A stretch of DNA of 64,000 nt from Candidatus Contendibacter sp. (GTDB taxonomy: Bacteria; Pseudomonadota; Gammaproteobacteria; Competibacterales; Competibacteraceae), in NCBI GenBank assembly GCA_029624765.1, contig JARSSO010000022.1, positions 29,246 to 93,245 of the forward strand. Direction: 5' to 3'. The translations under genes were made by a program, and so were the position numbers. This document shows positions 1 through 8,966 of this stretch, in pieces. The notes beneath the pieces are model-generated. The model was not told the DNA's origin. It saw only the letters and a program-made list of their open reading frames with translations, and did no database searches. Position 1 is the first letter of the stretch, and the number at the start of each line of letters is the position of its first letter.

Positions 1-36
1 ACTGGTTCCACGAAAACCGTCGAAGAACCAGTTTTT
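1..36 (+). terminator. Probable rho-independent terminator of an upstream gene
   Basis: Bases 1-8 pair perfectly with 25-32 (ACTGGTTC / GAACCAGT), leaving a 16-nt loop, and the stem is followed by a run of five T (32-36). The stem may begin before the window. It lies 24 bases before the clpV start, so it either ends the preceding transcript or attenuates transcription into clpV. Confidence 0.5.
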
Positions 37-59
37 CATGATTTGAGGAGCCCGAATCC

Positions 60-2744
60 ATGGCCGAAATCAGTCGCGTCGCTCTGTTCGGAAAGTTGAA
101 TAGTCTGGGCTACAAAGCCATCGAAAGCGCCACCGTATTTTGCAAACTGCGGGGCAATCCCTATGTGGAACTGGTGCATTGGTTGCACCAGATTCTGCAA
201 TTGCCGGATTCCGACCTGCATCGAGCCATTCAGCAGTTCAGCCTGAATCCCTCCCGGCTGGCCAAGGATTTCACCGAGACGCTGGATCGTCTGCCGCGCG
301 GCGCGACCGCGATTTCCGATCTGTCCGCCCATGTGGACGCGGCGGTGAAGGAAGCCTGGGTGTACGCCACCTTGATGTTCAGCGATTCCCAGGTGCGCAC
401 CGGGCACTTGTTGATCGGCATCCTGAAGACCCCGGATTTGCGCAATGCGCTACTGGCGATCTCTCGGGAATTCGACAAAGTCAAGCTGGACACGCTGACC
501 GAGCGGTTCGCCGACATCGTCGCCGTTTCTCCGGAATCCGGGTTACGCGCTTCGGACGGGTCCCAGGTCGGCGGCGGCGCGGCCCCCGGCGAAGCCAGCG
601 AGGCGATGGCGCCGGCACAGATGGGCAAGCAGGAGGCGTTGCAGCGCTTTTCCGTGGACCTGACCGCGCGGGCGCGCACGGGGGAACTGGACCCCATCGT
701 CGGCCGCGATGAGGAAATCCGCCAGATCGTGGATATCCTGATGCGCCGCCGCCAGAACAACCCGATCCTGACCGGCGAGGCCGGAGTCGGCAAAACCGCC
801 GTCGTGGAAGGTTTCGCCCAGCGGATCGCTTCGGGCGATGTCCCGCCGCCGCTGAAGGACGTGACCCTGCGGGTGCTGGACGTGGGCCTGTTGCAGGCCG
901 GTGCCAGCATGAAGGGCGAGTTCGAGAACCGGCTGCGCCAGGTGATCGACGAGGTGCAAACCTCGCCAAAGCCGATCATCCTGTTCATCGACGAGGCGCA
1001 TACCCTGGTCGGCGCGGGCGGCGCGGCCGGCACCGGCGACGCCGCCAATCTGCTCAAGCCCGCCCTGGCGCGGGGCAAGCTGCGCACCATCGCCGCCACC
1101 ACCTGGGCCGAGTACAAGAAGCACATCGAGAAGGATCCGGCCCTGACCCGCCGTTTCCAGGTCGTTCAGGTCGGCGAGCCGAGCGAGGAGAAGTCCATCC
1201 TGATGATGCGCGGCATGGCCTCGACCATGGAACAACACCATCGGGTGCAGATTCTCGACGAGGCGCTGGAAGCGGCGGTCAAGCTATCGCATCGCTACAT
1301 CCCGGCCCGCCAGTTGCCGGACAAGGCGGTTAGCCTGCTGGATACCGCCAGTGCGCGGGTTGCCATCAGCCTGCACGCGACGCCGGCGGAGGTCGAGGAT
1401 TGCCGCCGCCGCATTGAAGGACTGAAGACCGAACTGGAAATCATCGGTCGGGAAACGGCGGTCGGCATCGACACGGCCCAGCGCCAGGCCGCCGCCACCG
1501 AAAAATTGCAGGCCGAGGAGGCGCGACTGACGGAACTGGACGCCCGCTGGCAGGAAGAAAAAGGCTTGGTGGACCAGATTTTGGATCTGCGCGCCAAGCT
1601 GCGCGGGGACGGTGGCGCGGTCGAGACGGGAGCCACGACCGAACCCGATCCGCAACGGCAGACTTGGTTGACCGAATTGAAGGAGCTTCAGGCCAAGTTG
1701 CACGCGCTACAGGGCGAGTCGCCGCTGATTCTGCCCAGCGTGGACGCCCAGGCGGTGGCCTCGGTGGTCGCCGACTGGACTGGCATCCCGGTCGGGCGGA
1801 TGGTGAAGAACGAGGTCGAAACCGTGCTGAGTCTGGCCGACATCCTCAACCGCCGCATCATCGGCCAGCGGCACGCCCTGGACATGATCGCCCGGCGGAT
1901 TCAAACCTCCCGCGCCGCGCTGGACAATCCCAACAAGCCGATCGGCGTGTTCATGCTGGCCGGCCCGTCCGGGGTGGGCAAGACCGAAACCGCTCTGGCG
2001 CTGGCCGAGGCGCTGTACGGCGGTGAGCAGAACGTCATCACCATCAACATGAGCGAGTTTCAGGAGGCGCACACCGTCTCGACCCTCAAGGGCGCTCCGC
2101 CAGGCTACGTCGGTTACGGCGAGGGCGGAGTGCTGACCGAGGCGGTGCGCCGCCGGCCCTACAGCGTGGTGCTGCTGGACGAAGTGGAAAAAGCGCACCA
2201 TGACGTGCACGAAATCTTCTTCCAGGTATTCGACAAGGGCTGGATGGAGGACGGCGAAGGGCGGTTGATCGATTTCAAGAATACGCTGATCCTGTTGACC
2301 ACCAATGTCGGCACCGACCTGATCATGAGCATGTGCAAGGACCCGGACCTGTTGCCCGATCCGGAGGGGTTGGGCAAGGCGCTGCGGGAGCCGTTGCTCA
2401 AGGTGTTTCCGCCGGCCCTGCTCGGCCGGCTGGTGACCATTCCCTACTACCCGCTCAGCGACGAGATGATCGGCGACATCGTCCGCCTGCAACTGGGTCG
2501 CATTACCCGGCGGATTCGGGACAATCACAAGGTCCCGTTCGGCTACGACGACGAGGTGGTGAAGCTGATCGTCAGTCGCTGCACCGAGTTGGAGAGCGGC
2601 GGGCGCATGGTGGACGCCATCCTGACCAATACCGTGCTGCCGGCGCTCAGTCAGGAGTTCCTGACCCGGATGGTGGAAGGGAAGCCGGTGGCGCGGGTGC
2701 AAGTCCAGGTGCGGGATGGCGATTTCGCCTACGCTTTCGAGTAG
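60..2744 (+). CDS. clpV: Type VI secretion ATPase ClpV (TssH)
   Basis: An 894-residue Hsp100/Clp ATPase. In the family, ClpV hexamers disassemble contracted TssB/TssC sheaths in the cytoplasm so that the type VI secretion machine can be reused. The sequence has an N-terminal ClpV-type double-repeat domain (about 1-160), a first AAA module with Walker A at 239-246 (GEAGVGKT) and Walker B Asp311-Glu312, a coiled middle domain (about 400-530), and a second AAA module with Walker A at 635-642 (GPSGVGKT) and Walker B Asp707-Glu708. The N-terminus is of the ClpV rather than ClpB kind. GAGGAG lies about 9 bases before the ATG. No other tss gene is visible; any would lie upstream of the window. The next gene starts 6 bases after the stop, so the two are probably co-transcribed. 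Confidence 0.93.
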   Translation: MAEISRVALFGKLNSLGYKAIESATVFCKLRGNPYVELVHWLHQILQLPDSDLHRAIQQFSLNPSRLAKDFTETLDRLPRGATAISDLSAHVDAAVKEAWVYATLMFSDSQVRTGHLLIGILKTPDLRNALLAISREFDKVKLDTLTERFADIVAVSPESGLRASDGSQVGGGAAPGEASEAMAPAQMGKQEALQRFSVDLTARARTGELDPIVGRDEEIRQIVDILMRRRQNNPILTGEAGVGKTAVVEGFAQRIASGDVPPPLKDVTLRVLDVGLLQAGASMKGEFENRLRQVIDEVQTSPKPIILFIDEAHTLVGAGGAAGTGDAANLLKPALARGKLRTIAATTWAEYKKHIEKDPALTRRFQVVQVGEPSEEKSILMMRGMASTMEQHHRVQILDEALEAAVKLSHRYIPARQLPDKAVSLLDTASARVAISLHATPAEVEDCRRRIEGLKTELEIIGRETAVGIDTAQRQAAATEKLQAEEARLTELDARWQEEKGLVDQILDLRAKLRGDGGAVETGATTEPDPQRQTWLTELKELQAKLHALQGESPLILPSVDAQAVASVVADWTGIPVGRMVKNEVETVLSLADILNRRIIGQRHALDMIARRIQTSRAALDNPNKPIGVFMLAGPSGVGKTETALALAEALYGGEQNVITINMSEFQEAHTVSTLKGAPPGYVGYGEGGVLTEAVRRRPYSVVLLDEVEKAHHDVHEIFFQVFDKGWMEDGEGRLIDFKNTLILLTTNVGTDLIMSMCKDPDLLPDPEGLGKALREPLLKVFPPALLGRLVTIPYYPLSDEMIGDIVRLQLGRITRRIRDNHKVPFGYDDEVVKLIVSRCTELESGGRMVDAILTNTVLPALSQEFLTRMVEGKPVARVQVQVRDGDFAYAFE

Positions 2745-2750
2745 CGGCCG

Positions 2751-4130
2751 ATGAACCGCAAACAGCGCCGGGCCGCCGCCAGCCCCTCCGGTCCCGGCGC
2801 GAACGCGCCCGAAGTTCTGGTACAAGCCATTCAATCGCATCGGCAGGGGCGGCTGGACGAGGCGGAAAGCCTGTATCGGCGGGCGTTGCGGCGCGATCCC
2901 CGGCACGTGGACGCCTTGCACTTCCTGGGCGTGTTGACCTCGCAGCGGGGCCGGCACGCGGAAGCCGCCGAGCTGATTGGCCGGGCGCTCGCCCTGAATC
3001 CGCGCTACGCCGATGCCTGGAACAATCTGGGCAACGTGTTGGCGGGGATGAATCGCTGGGATGAGGCGGCGACGGCTTACCAGCGGACTATCGAGTTGGC
3101 GCCCGACAATCCCAGCGCCCATTGCAATCTGGGTGTGATGTTGCTGCGCTCCGACCGATTCGTGGAGGCCGCCGCCGCGTTCCAGCAGGCCATCGCCCTG
3201 GCCCCCGGTTTGGCGGAAGCACATTTCAATCTGGGCAAGGCGCTGCACGCCCAGGGCCAGTACGAGGAAGCCATCGCCGCATACCGGGAAACCTTGCGCC
3301 GACAACCGGCGTATGCGATGGCGTACAGGAACCTGGGCCTGCTGCTCTACAACCTGAACCGGGGCGAGGAAGCCGTCGCGCTGTTTCGGGACTGGCTGGC
3401 GCGGGACCCGGCCAATCCGGTCGCCCGGCACATGCTGGCGGCGCATTCGGGCCGCGATGCGCCGGAGCGGGCCGCCGACGCTTACGTGCAAAATCTGTTC
3501 GACGGTATGGCCGATGGGTTCGACGATCACCTGCATCGCCTGGAGTACCGGGCGCCGGAACTGATCGCCCAGGCGGTCGTCGCGGCGGCGGGCCAGCCAA
3601 ACGGGGCGCTGAGCGTATTGGATGCGGGTTGCGGCACCGGGCTGTGCGGGCCGGCGTTGCGGCCGTATGCGCGCCATCTGGCCGGGGTCGATCTGTCGCC
3701 GCGCATGATCGAGCGGGCGCGAACCCGCAGCGATTACGATGATCTGGTCGTGGCCGAACTAACCGCGTTTTTGACTGCCCGGACAGCGGCTTACGATCTG
3801 ATCGTGTCCGCCGACACCCTGGTTTATTTCGGACGTCTGGAACCGGTGTTGATCGCCGCCGCCGCTGCCCTGCGGCCGGACGGGTGGCTGGCGTTCACCG
3901 TGGAGCGGTTGGAGGATGCGGAAACGGGGGACGGTTTCCGCCTCGATCCCAGCGGTCGCTATCGCCATGCCGAAGCCTACCTGCGGCGCGTGCTGGCCGG
4001 GAGCGGCATGGCGGTCGAGACCCTGGAGTCCGTGACCTTGCGTTTGGAGGGCGGCCAACCGGTGATCGGTTTTCTAGTGTCGGCGCGCAAGATGCCCACA
4101 GGGGACGAAGCCGGAACAGCGCGAGAATGA
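2751..4130 (+). CDS. TPR-repeat protein with C-terminal SAM-dependent methyltransferase domain (copy 1)
   Basis: A 459-residue protein with about six tetratricopeptide repeats (residues about 25-235, recurrent A-x-A-x-x-N-L-G) followed by a class I methyltransferase domain. The SAM-binding motif I, VLDAGCGTG, is at 289-297 and is followed by GVDLSPRM. The C-terminus has the usual strand order (SADTLVYF, WLAFTVE). The family couples a protein-binding TPR array to a methyltransferase; the substrate is unknown. It follows clpV by 6 bases and is followed 9 bases later by a paralogue of the same architecture. A role in modifying a T6SS or cell-surface component is only an inference from position. 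Confidence 0.8.
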   Translation: MNRKQRRAAASPSGPGANAPEVLVQAIQSHRQGRLDEAESLYRRALRRDPRHVDALHFLGVLTSQRGRHAEAAELIGRALALNPRYADAWNNLGNVLAGMNRWDEAATAYQRTIELAPDNPSAHCNLGVMLLRSDRFVEAAAAFQQAIALAPGLAEAHFNLGKALHAQGQYEEAIAAYRETLRRQPAYAMAYRNLGLLLYNLNRGEEAVALFRDWLARDPANPVARHMLAAHSGRDAPERAADAYVQNLFDGMADGFDDHLHRLEYRAPELIAQAVVAAAGQPNGALSVLDAGCGTGLCGPALRPYARHLAGVDLSPRMIERARTRSDYDDLVVAELTAFLTARTAAYDLIVSADTLVYFGRLEPVLIAAAAALRPDGWLAFTVERLEDAETGDGFRLDPSGRYRHAEAYLRRVLAGSGMAVETLESVTLRLEGGQPVIGFLVSARKMPTGDEAGTARE

Positions 4131-4139
4131 GGAGGCGCC

Positions 4140-5576
4140 TTGAGCCACGATGAGAACGATGATCAATCCACGGCTTCCAGCGGAGCGTTCGGTGGTCGCC
4201 CGTCGGATGCGCAAATCGCCGAATGGCTGTCCCAGGCCATGGGCTGTCACGGTCGGGGCAATCTGAGCGAGGCGCAAGCCCTGTATGAACGCGTTCTCGT
4301 CCACCGACCCAATTATCCCGAGGTCTTGAATTTTTTCGGGGTTCTCCAACAGCAGCGCGGCCAGTCGGTTCAGGCGGAACTGTTGATCCGTCGGGCCATC
4401 GCCAGCGCGCCCGGTTATGCGGCGGCCTACACCAATCTGGGTAACGTGCTGTTGATTCAGGGGCGGCACGAGGACGCCATCGCCGCGTACCGGCAGGCGA
4501 TCCGATTCAAGCCCGACGAGGTGGAGGCGTGCGTCAATCTGGGCGCGGTGCTGCGGGGCCTGGGCCGGTTGCCGGAAGCGCTCGACGCCTATCAACAGGC
4601 CAGTACGTGGCGGCCGGCCGACGCCAACATCCATTATCACCGGGGTTTGATCCTGGCGGACCTGGATCGGCCGGAGGAGGCGATCCAGGCCCAGCGCGCG
4701 GCTTTGGAGCACAATGCGGCCCACCTGGGAGCGGTCAGGGCGCTGGGAACTCTCCTGCATCGGCGGGGCGAGGTGGATGAAGCCCGACTCGTGTTCGGCA
4801 ATGCGGTGTTTCAGTTGGGGGAGGCGGAGGAGGCGCTGGCCCTGTTGCAATACTGGCTGCGCTTGATGCCGAACGATCCCATCGCCCAGCATCGTCTGTC
4901 CGCGTGGTTTAGCGGGGAAACGCCGTCGCGCGCTTCCGATGGGTATGTGACTTATCTATTTGATCGTTATGCCGATTGCTTCGACGAACATCTGGTGGAG
5001 CAACTCGGCTATCAAGCACCAGCGGTGATCGGGGCGCGGCTGGCCGATGTCCTGGGAGCGCCGGCTGCCCGGTTTGATGTACTGGACGCCGGCTGTGGCA
5101 CCGGGCTGTGTCAGCCGGTGCTGCGACCCCACGCGCGCCATCTGACCGGCGTGGATTTGTCGCCGCGGATGGTGGACAAGGCGCGCGAGCGGGGTGGTTA
5201 CGACGCGTTGGCGGTGGCGGAGCTGACCGCGTTTCTGAATGAGCGACCTGATGCTTACGATCTGATCGCGTCCGCCGATACCCTGGTTTATTTCGGCGCG
5301 CTGGAGCCGGTGCTGACCGCCGCGGCTCGCGCCCTGCGTCCGGGTGGCTGGCTGGCGTTCACGGCGGAACAAACCTCGGCGGACATCGCGCCGGACGGTT
5401 ATTTTCTCAATAAAAGCGGCCGTTACAGCCATACGGCGGACTACCTGGAACGGGCGCTGGCGGGTGCTGGCCTGGAACTGTCAACGCGGACGGACGCCAC
5501 GCTGCGCCAGGAGGACGACCAACCGGTGACGGGTCATGTGGTGCTGGCCCGCAAACCCGCCGCGGTTGACGGATGA
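4140..5576 (+). CDS. TPR-repeat protein with C-terminal SAM-dependent methyltransferase domain (copy 2)
   Basis: A 478-residue tandem paralogue of the preceding gene. TPR units occupy residues about 30-250 and the methyltransferase motif I VLDAGCGTG is at 314-322. Long identities with copy 1 in the methyltransferase half (RHL-x-GVDLSPRM, VAELTAFL, SADTLVYFG-x-LEPVL) indicate tandem duplication. The start is a TTG at 4140 preceded by GGAGG at 4131-4135, which overlaps the end region of copy 1; no better in-frame start is visible. The TPR halves have diverged more than the methyltransferase halves, suggesting that the pair recognises different partners with the same chemistry. The substrate is unknown. 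Confidence 0.8.
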   Translation: MSHDENDDQSTASSGAFGGRPSDAQIAEWLSQAMGCHGRGNLSEAQALYERVLVHRPNYPEVLNFFGVLQQQRGQSVQAELLIRRAIASAPGYAAAYTNLGNVLLIQGRHEDAIAAYRQAIRFKPDEVEACVNLGAVLRGLGRLPEALDAYQQASTWRPADANIHYHRGLILADLDRPEEAIQAQRAALEHNAAHLGAVRALGTLLHRRGEVDEARLVFGNAVFQLGEAEEALALLQYWLRLMPNDPIAQHRLSAWFSGETPSRASDGYVTYLFDRYADCFDEHLVEQLGYQAPAVIGARLADVLGAPAARFDVLDAGCGTGLCQPVLRPHARHLTGVDLSPRMVDKARERGGYDALAVAELTAFLNERPDAYDLIASADTLVYFGALEPVLTAAARALRPGGWLAFTAEQTSADIAPDGYFLNKSGRYSHTADYLERALAGAGLELSTRTDATLRQEDDQPVTGHVVLARKPAAVDG

Positions 5577-5689
5577 CTGGATTCTTGTCGGCGACGCCGC
5601 TATCTTGACAGCCTTTGCGCGCTGCCGACGACCGTTTGAAGTTCGGGGCCGCGCGATGTTCGGGGTTGCTCACTCGGGAGACGGTCTGG

Positions 5690-5947
5690 ATGGTGGAGTT
5701 CGATGAGGTGAAGCTGTTGATCGGCGAGATCCTGCAATTGGGCGACCGAACGCGGGTCTTCGGTCCGGAGACGCCGTTGCTGGGGAGCATCCCGGAGTTC
5801 GATTCGATGGCGGTGGTCACGCTGATTCATGCGCTGGAGCAGCAGTTCGGGATTCGAATCGCCGACGATGAAATCAGCGCCGAGACCTTCGAGACCGTAG
5901 GCAAGGTGTACGACTTCGTGCGCGACAAGGTCGTGGCGGCGGCGTGA
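5690..5947 (+). CDS. Free-standing acyl carrier protein
   Basis: An 85-residue acidic protein with the acyl carrier protein fold. The phosphopantetheine attachment site is Ser39 in EFDSMAV, and the downstream segment matches ACP helix III. GGGAG at 5676-5680 sits 9 bases before the ATG, so this start is preferred to the in-frame upstream codon at 5615. It is shorter in helix I than fatty-acid AcpP and resembles ACPs found in polysaccharide or specialised-lipid clusters. No ketosynthase, adenylating enzyme or acyltransferase adjoins it, so the acyl chain and partner are unknown. It follows the methyltransferase pair by about 110 bases on the same strand. Confidence 0.8.
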   Translation: MVEFDEVKLLIGEILQLGDRTRVFGPETPLLGSIPEFDSMAVVTLIHALEQQFGIRIADDEISAETFETVGKVYDFVRDKVVAAA

Positions 5948-6022
5948 AAGGTTGGCGCATTGCCGGAAGGTCGGCCTGTTGCCGGTGCGCCGCCGAACAC
6001 CCTGGAACATGCCGTTCCGGCC

Positions 6023-6057
6023 GGTCGCCGGCCCGCCGCGCCGGCGGCCCGGCGACC
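6023..6057. terminator. GC-rich hairpin between convergent genes
   Basis: GGTCGCCGG (6023-6031) pairs with CCGGCGACC (6049-6057), and the loop can pair further. It lies between the convergent ACP and SnoaL-like genes and could stop transcription from both sides. There is no T tract, so termination by this hairpin alone is uncertain. Confidence 0.4.
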
Positions 6058-6094
6058 GAACCGGCGTGACCGCCGCCGGAGTGATGCTGGCGCC

Positions 6095-6547
6095 TCAGAT
6101 TCGCATGGACAGCGATTGAAACACGTCTTCGGTCATGTGTCGCAACATGCTGAGCGCATCCCAGTCGTCCCAGGATTCGTGAATGCGGCCGTTCTCGATG
6201 CGGTGAAAGCTCATCCCCGTCACCGAAAGCCGCTGGCCGCTGGGCGCGATGCCCATGAATTCACCCTTGTGAGTGCCGCGGCCGATCCAGCGCGTGGCGA
6301 CCTTGTTGCCCTCGGCGAGTTGATCCTGAATTTCAAAGCGGATGTCGGGGGCGGAAAAGTGAAAGAGCATGACGACTTGCTTGAACGCTTCGACGCCGCG
6401 CACCGCCTCCGGCAGGGTGGCGATATGGCCGATGTACTCGGGCGCGATGATTTCATCGGCGGTATCCAGGTTGCATTGGCTCCAGATAGCCTCGAAATTG
6501 CGTCGGACCAAGGCCTTGTTGGCTTCCAGCGTGTTGGTGTCTGACAT
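6095..6547 (-). CDS. SnoaL-like / ester cyclase family protein
   Basis: A 150-residue single-domain protein of the NTF2-like SnoaL superfamily. The pattern is a helical N-terminus (NKALVRRNFEAIW), the segment EIIAPEYIGH, a central GVEAFKQ, and late strands with RWIGRGTHKGEFMGI and GRIHESWDDWD. Related proteins are called SnoaL-like polyketide cyclases or ester cyclases, but most are functionally unassigned, and no polyketide synthase is present here. The ATG at 6547 has AAGGAGG upstream at a good distance, so it is preferred to a TTG two codons earlier. It diverges from the acetyl-CoA hydrolase gene. Confidence 0.75.
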   Translation of the reverse strand: MSDTNTLEANKALVRRNFEAIWSQCNLDTADEIIAPEYIGHIATLPEAVRGVEAFKQVVMLFHFSAPDIRFEIQDQLAEGNKVATRWIGRGTHKGEFMGIAPSGQRLSVTGMSFHRIENGRIHESWDDWDALSMLRHMTEDVFQSLSMRI

Positions 6548-6653
6548 CGGCAATCCTCCTTCGGCATAAGATTCCGCCTGAAGCGGCGATCGAAACAGCC
6601 GTTAGTGTAGTCCCTTCACCGGCGGCCCGTCACGGGGCCGGGCTTGGAATAAC

Positions 6654-6662
6654 TGCTATAAT
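6654..6662 (+). promoter_or_regulatory. Extended -10 promoter for the acetyl-CoA hydrolase/transferase gene
   Basis: TGCTATAAT at 6654-6662 is a perfect -10 hexamer with the TGn extension. No good -35 is seen at the usual distance, which is tolerated by extended -10 promoters. Transcription would begin near 6669, about 30 bases before the ATG at 6701. Confidence 0.5.
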
Positions 6663-6700
6663 TTTGCATTGTCAATCAACTGGCTGAGAGAGATTGGATC

Positions 6701-8881
6701 ATGCCGCAACCAAGCCCGTCTTATTTTCAGGATGTCGAGCGCTGCGTCGATGAAATCATCGCCAGGGTCGGCCGGCGCATCGTGCTCGGCATTCCTCTGG
6801 GGATTGGCAAACCCAATCCGCTGGTGAACGCGCTCTACCGGCGGGTCAAGGCAAATCCGGATCTGTGGCTGAAGATTCTTACCGCGATCACCGTCGAGGT
6901 TCCCAGGGGCTCCAGCGATCTGGAGCAACGGTTTCTGGAGCCATTCGTCGAACGGGTGTTCGGCAATTACCCCGATCTGGAATACGCAGTCGATTTGCGC
7001 CAGGGCCAGGTTCCGCCCAACGTCGAAATCGCCGAATTCTTCTTCAAGCCGGGCGGTTATCTGAACGTGCCGATGCAGCAACAGAATTACATCAGCACCA
7101 ACTACACCCATGCCGCCCGGGATATCATGAACAATGGCGCCAACGTGCTGGCGCAGCAGGTCGCCACCCGCGAAATCGATGGCGAGCGCTGGCTGAGCCT
7201 GGGCAGCAATCCGGAAGTGACCCTGGATTTGTTGCCGATGATCGAGGCGGCGCGGCGCCGCGGCCAGCAGGTCGTCACCGTCGCTCAGGTCAACCGCGAA
7301 ATGCCGTTCATGTACAACGACGCCATGGTTCGGCCGCCCACGTTCGACCTGGTGCTCGATCATCCCCGCTACGACTTCCGGCAGTTCGGCGCCCCCAACA
7401 TGCCGGTCGAAAACGCCGATTATCTGCTGGGCTTGCAGGCCAGCGCCCTGATCCGCGACGGTGGAACCCTCCAGATCGGCATCGGCTGCCTGGGCGACGC
7501 CATCGTCTATTTCAGTCAGTTGCGGCACCAGCAAAACGCCCTCTATCGCCAGATGCTGTCCGAGATCCGGGTCTTGGAGCATTGCGGCGATCTGATCGAG
7601 CGGGTTGGCGGCGTCGAGCCGTTCGAGCAGGGGCTGTACGGCTCCAGCGAGATGTTCGTCAACGGCTTTCTTTATCTCTATCGGGACGGCATTCTCAAGC
7701 GCCGGGTTTATGACAGCATCCCCTTGCAGCGCCTGCTCAACGAAGGAGCGATCACCGAGGCGGTCGAGGCGCGGACCCTGCGGACACTGCTGGAACGCGG
7801 CGTGATTCCAGCCCGCCTGGGCGAGGAAGAAGTCGAATTTTTGTGCCGGTTTGGAATTTTCACCGACCGGGTCAGCTATCGAGCGGGAGAATTGCTGATC
7901 GATGGGACAACGCGGGTTCCGGCCAATTTGGACCAGCCGGACACGTGGGCGGCGGTGGTCGAGCAGGGGCTGGGCAGTCGCCTCAGGGGCGGCATCGTGA
8001 TGCACGGCGGTTTCTTCATGGGGCCGAGCAGCTTTTACGAGGCGTTGCGGACGATGCCCGAGGCCGACAGCCGACAGATTTGCATGACCACGGTGCGGCG
8101 CGTCAATCATCTGTATGGGGGGAACGAAACGCTGGCGGCCTTGCAGCGGCGAGATGCCCGGTTCATCAACACCACGATCATGATGACGTTGCTGGGCGCG
8201 GCGGTGTCCGACGGTCTGGAGAGCGGCCAGGTGATCAGCGGGGTGGGCGGTCAGTACAACTTCGTGGCCATGGCCCACGAACTGCCGGACGCCCGCTCCA
8301 TCCTGATGCTGCGCAGTACCCGCGAGAGCGGGCTGACCGCGAGTTCGAACATCGTCTGGAATTATGGTCACATCACCATCCCGCGCCATTTGCGCGATAT
8401 CGTGGTGACCGAATACGGCATTGCCGACTTGCGCGGCCGGTCGGACCGGGAGGTGATCGCCGCTTTGCTGAACATCGCCGATTCGCGCTTTCAGCCGGAA
8501 CTGCTGGGCAAGGCCAAGCGCGCCGGCAAGCTGCCCCAGGATTACGAGATTCCGGAGCGGCATCGCTACAACACGCCAGGGCGCGTTCAGGCCCGATTGA
8601 ACAAGTTCAGGCAGATGGGGTTGTGCCCGGACTTTCCGCTGGGCACCGATTTTACCGAGGAAGAGATCGTTCTGGGCCGGGTGCTCAAAAACCTCAAGAC
8701 GCGGTTCGCGACCAAGAGCGATTTGATGAAGACCGTCGTCAAGGCGATGACGGTGGGAGCGCCACCAGCCGGCGCCCTGCGTTACCTGACCCGCCTCAAG
8801 CTGGATCAGCCGACTGGCCAGAAGGAACGGATGATTCAGAAACTCATCGTTTCCGAGTTGATGGCCGACGGTTACGTTTAG
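6701..8881 (+). CDS. Acetyl-CoA hydrolase/transferase C-terminal domain protein
   Basis: A 726-residue protein, longer than the usual ~500-residue acetyl-CoA hydrolase or acetate:succinate CoA-transferase. The C-terminal CoA-transferase domain carries the family glycine motif SGVGGQYNFV and the segment VVTEYGIADLRG, typical of the AcetylCoA_hyd_C family. The N-terminal half is more divergent. Members move CoA between acyl groups or release it. Beside a phasin and an acyl-CoA reductase, a role in acyl-CoA/CoA balance during carbon storage is plausible, but the substrate cannot be read from sequence. It has its own extended -10 promoter and is followed by a strong hairpin. Confidence 0.8.
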   Translation: MPQPSPSYFQDVERCVDEIIARVGRRIVLGIPLGIGKPNPLVNALYRRVKANPDLWLKILTAITVEVPRGSSDLEQRFLEPFVERVFGNYPDLEYAVDLRQGQVPPNVEIAEFFFKPGGYLNVPMQQQNYISTNYTHAARDIMNNGANVLAQQVATREIDGERWLSLGSNPEVTLDLLPMIEAARRRGQQVVTVAQVNREMPFMYNDAMVRPPTFDLVLDHPRYDFRQFGAPNMPVENADYLLGLQASALIRDGGTLQIGIGCLGDAIVYFSQLRHQQNALYRQMLSEIRVLEHCGDLIERVGGVEPFEQGLYGSSEMFVNGFLYLYRDGILKRRVYDSIPLQRLLNEGAITEAVEARTLRTLLERGVIPARLGEEEVEFLCRFGIFTDRVSYRAGELLIDGTTRVPANLDQPDTWAAVVEQGLGSRLRGGIVMHGGFFMGPSSFYEALRTMPEADSRQICMTTVRRVNHLYGGNETLAALQRRDARFINTTIMMTLLGAAVSDGLESGQVISGVGGQYNFVAMAHELPDARSILMLRSTRESGLTASSNIVWNYGHITIPRHLRDIVVTEYGIADLRGRSDREVIAALLNIADSRFQPELLGKAKRAGKLPQDYEIPERHRYNTPGRVQARLNKFRQMGLCPDFPLGTDFTEEEIVLGRVLKNLKTRFATKSDLMKTVVKAMTVGAPPAGALRYLTRLKLDQPTGQKERMIQKLIVSELMADGYV

Positions 8882-8912
8882 AAAGCCTTTTCGCGCGGCC
8901 TCCCAAACGATT

Positions 8913-8940
8913 CGGGGCGCGGGTTTCGATCCGCGCCCCG
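8913..8940. terminator. Hairpin between convergent genes
   Basis: A perfect 10-bp stem, CGGGGCGCGG (8913-8922) with CCGCGCCCCG (8931-8940), and an 8-nt loop. It is followed on the + strand by GTGGTTTT. It lies between the 3' ends of the acetyl-CoA hydrolase gene and glgB and probably serves both. Confidence 0.6.
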
Positions 8941-8966
8941 GTGGTTTTCGATGCAGACCCGCCCGG

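Noticed and set aside
5848..5862. GATTCGAATC-like string as a tRNA T-loop
   Set aside because: It lies inside the acyl carrier protein gene and no cloverleaf or acceptor stem surrounds it.
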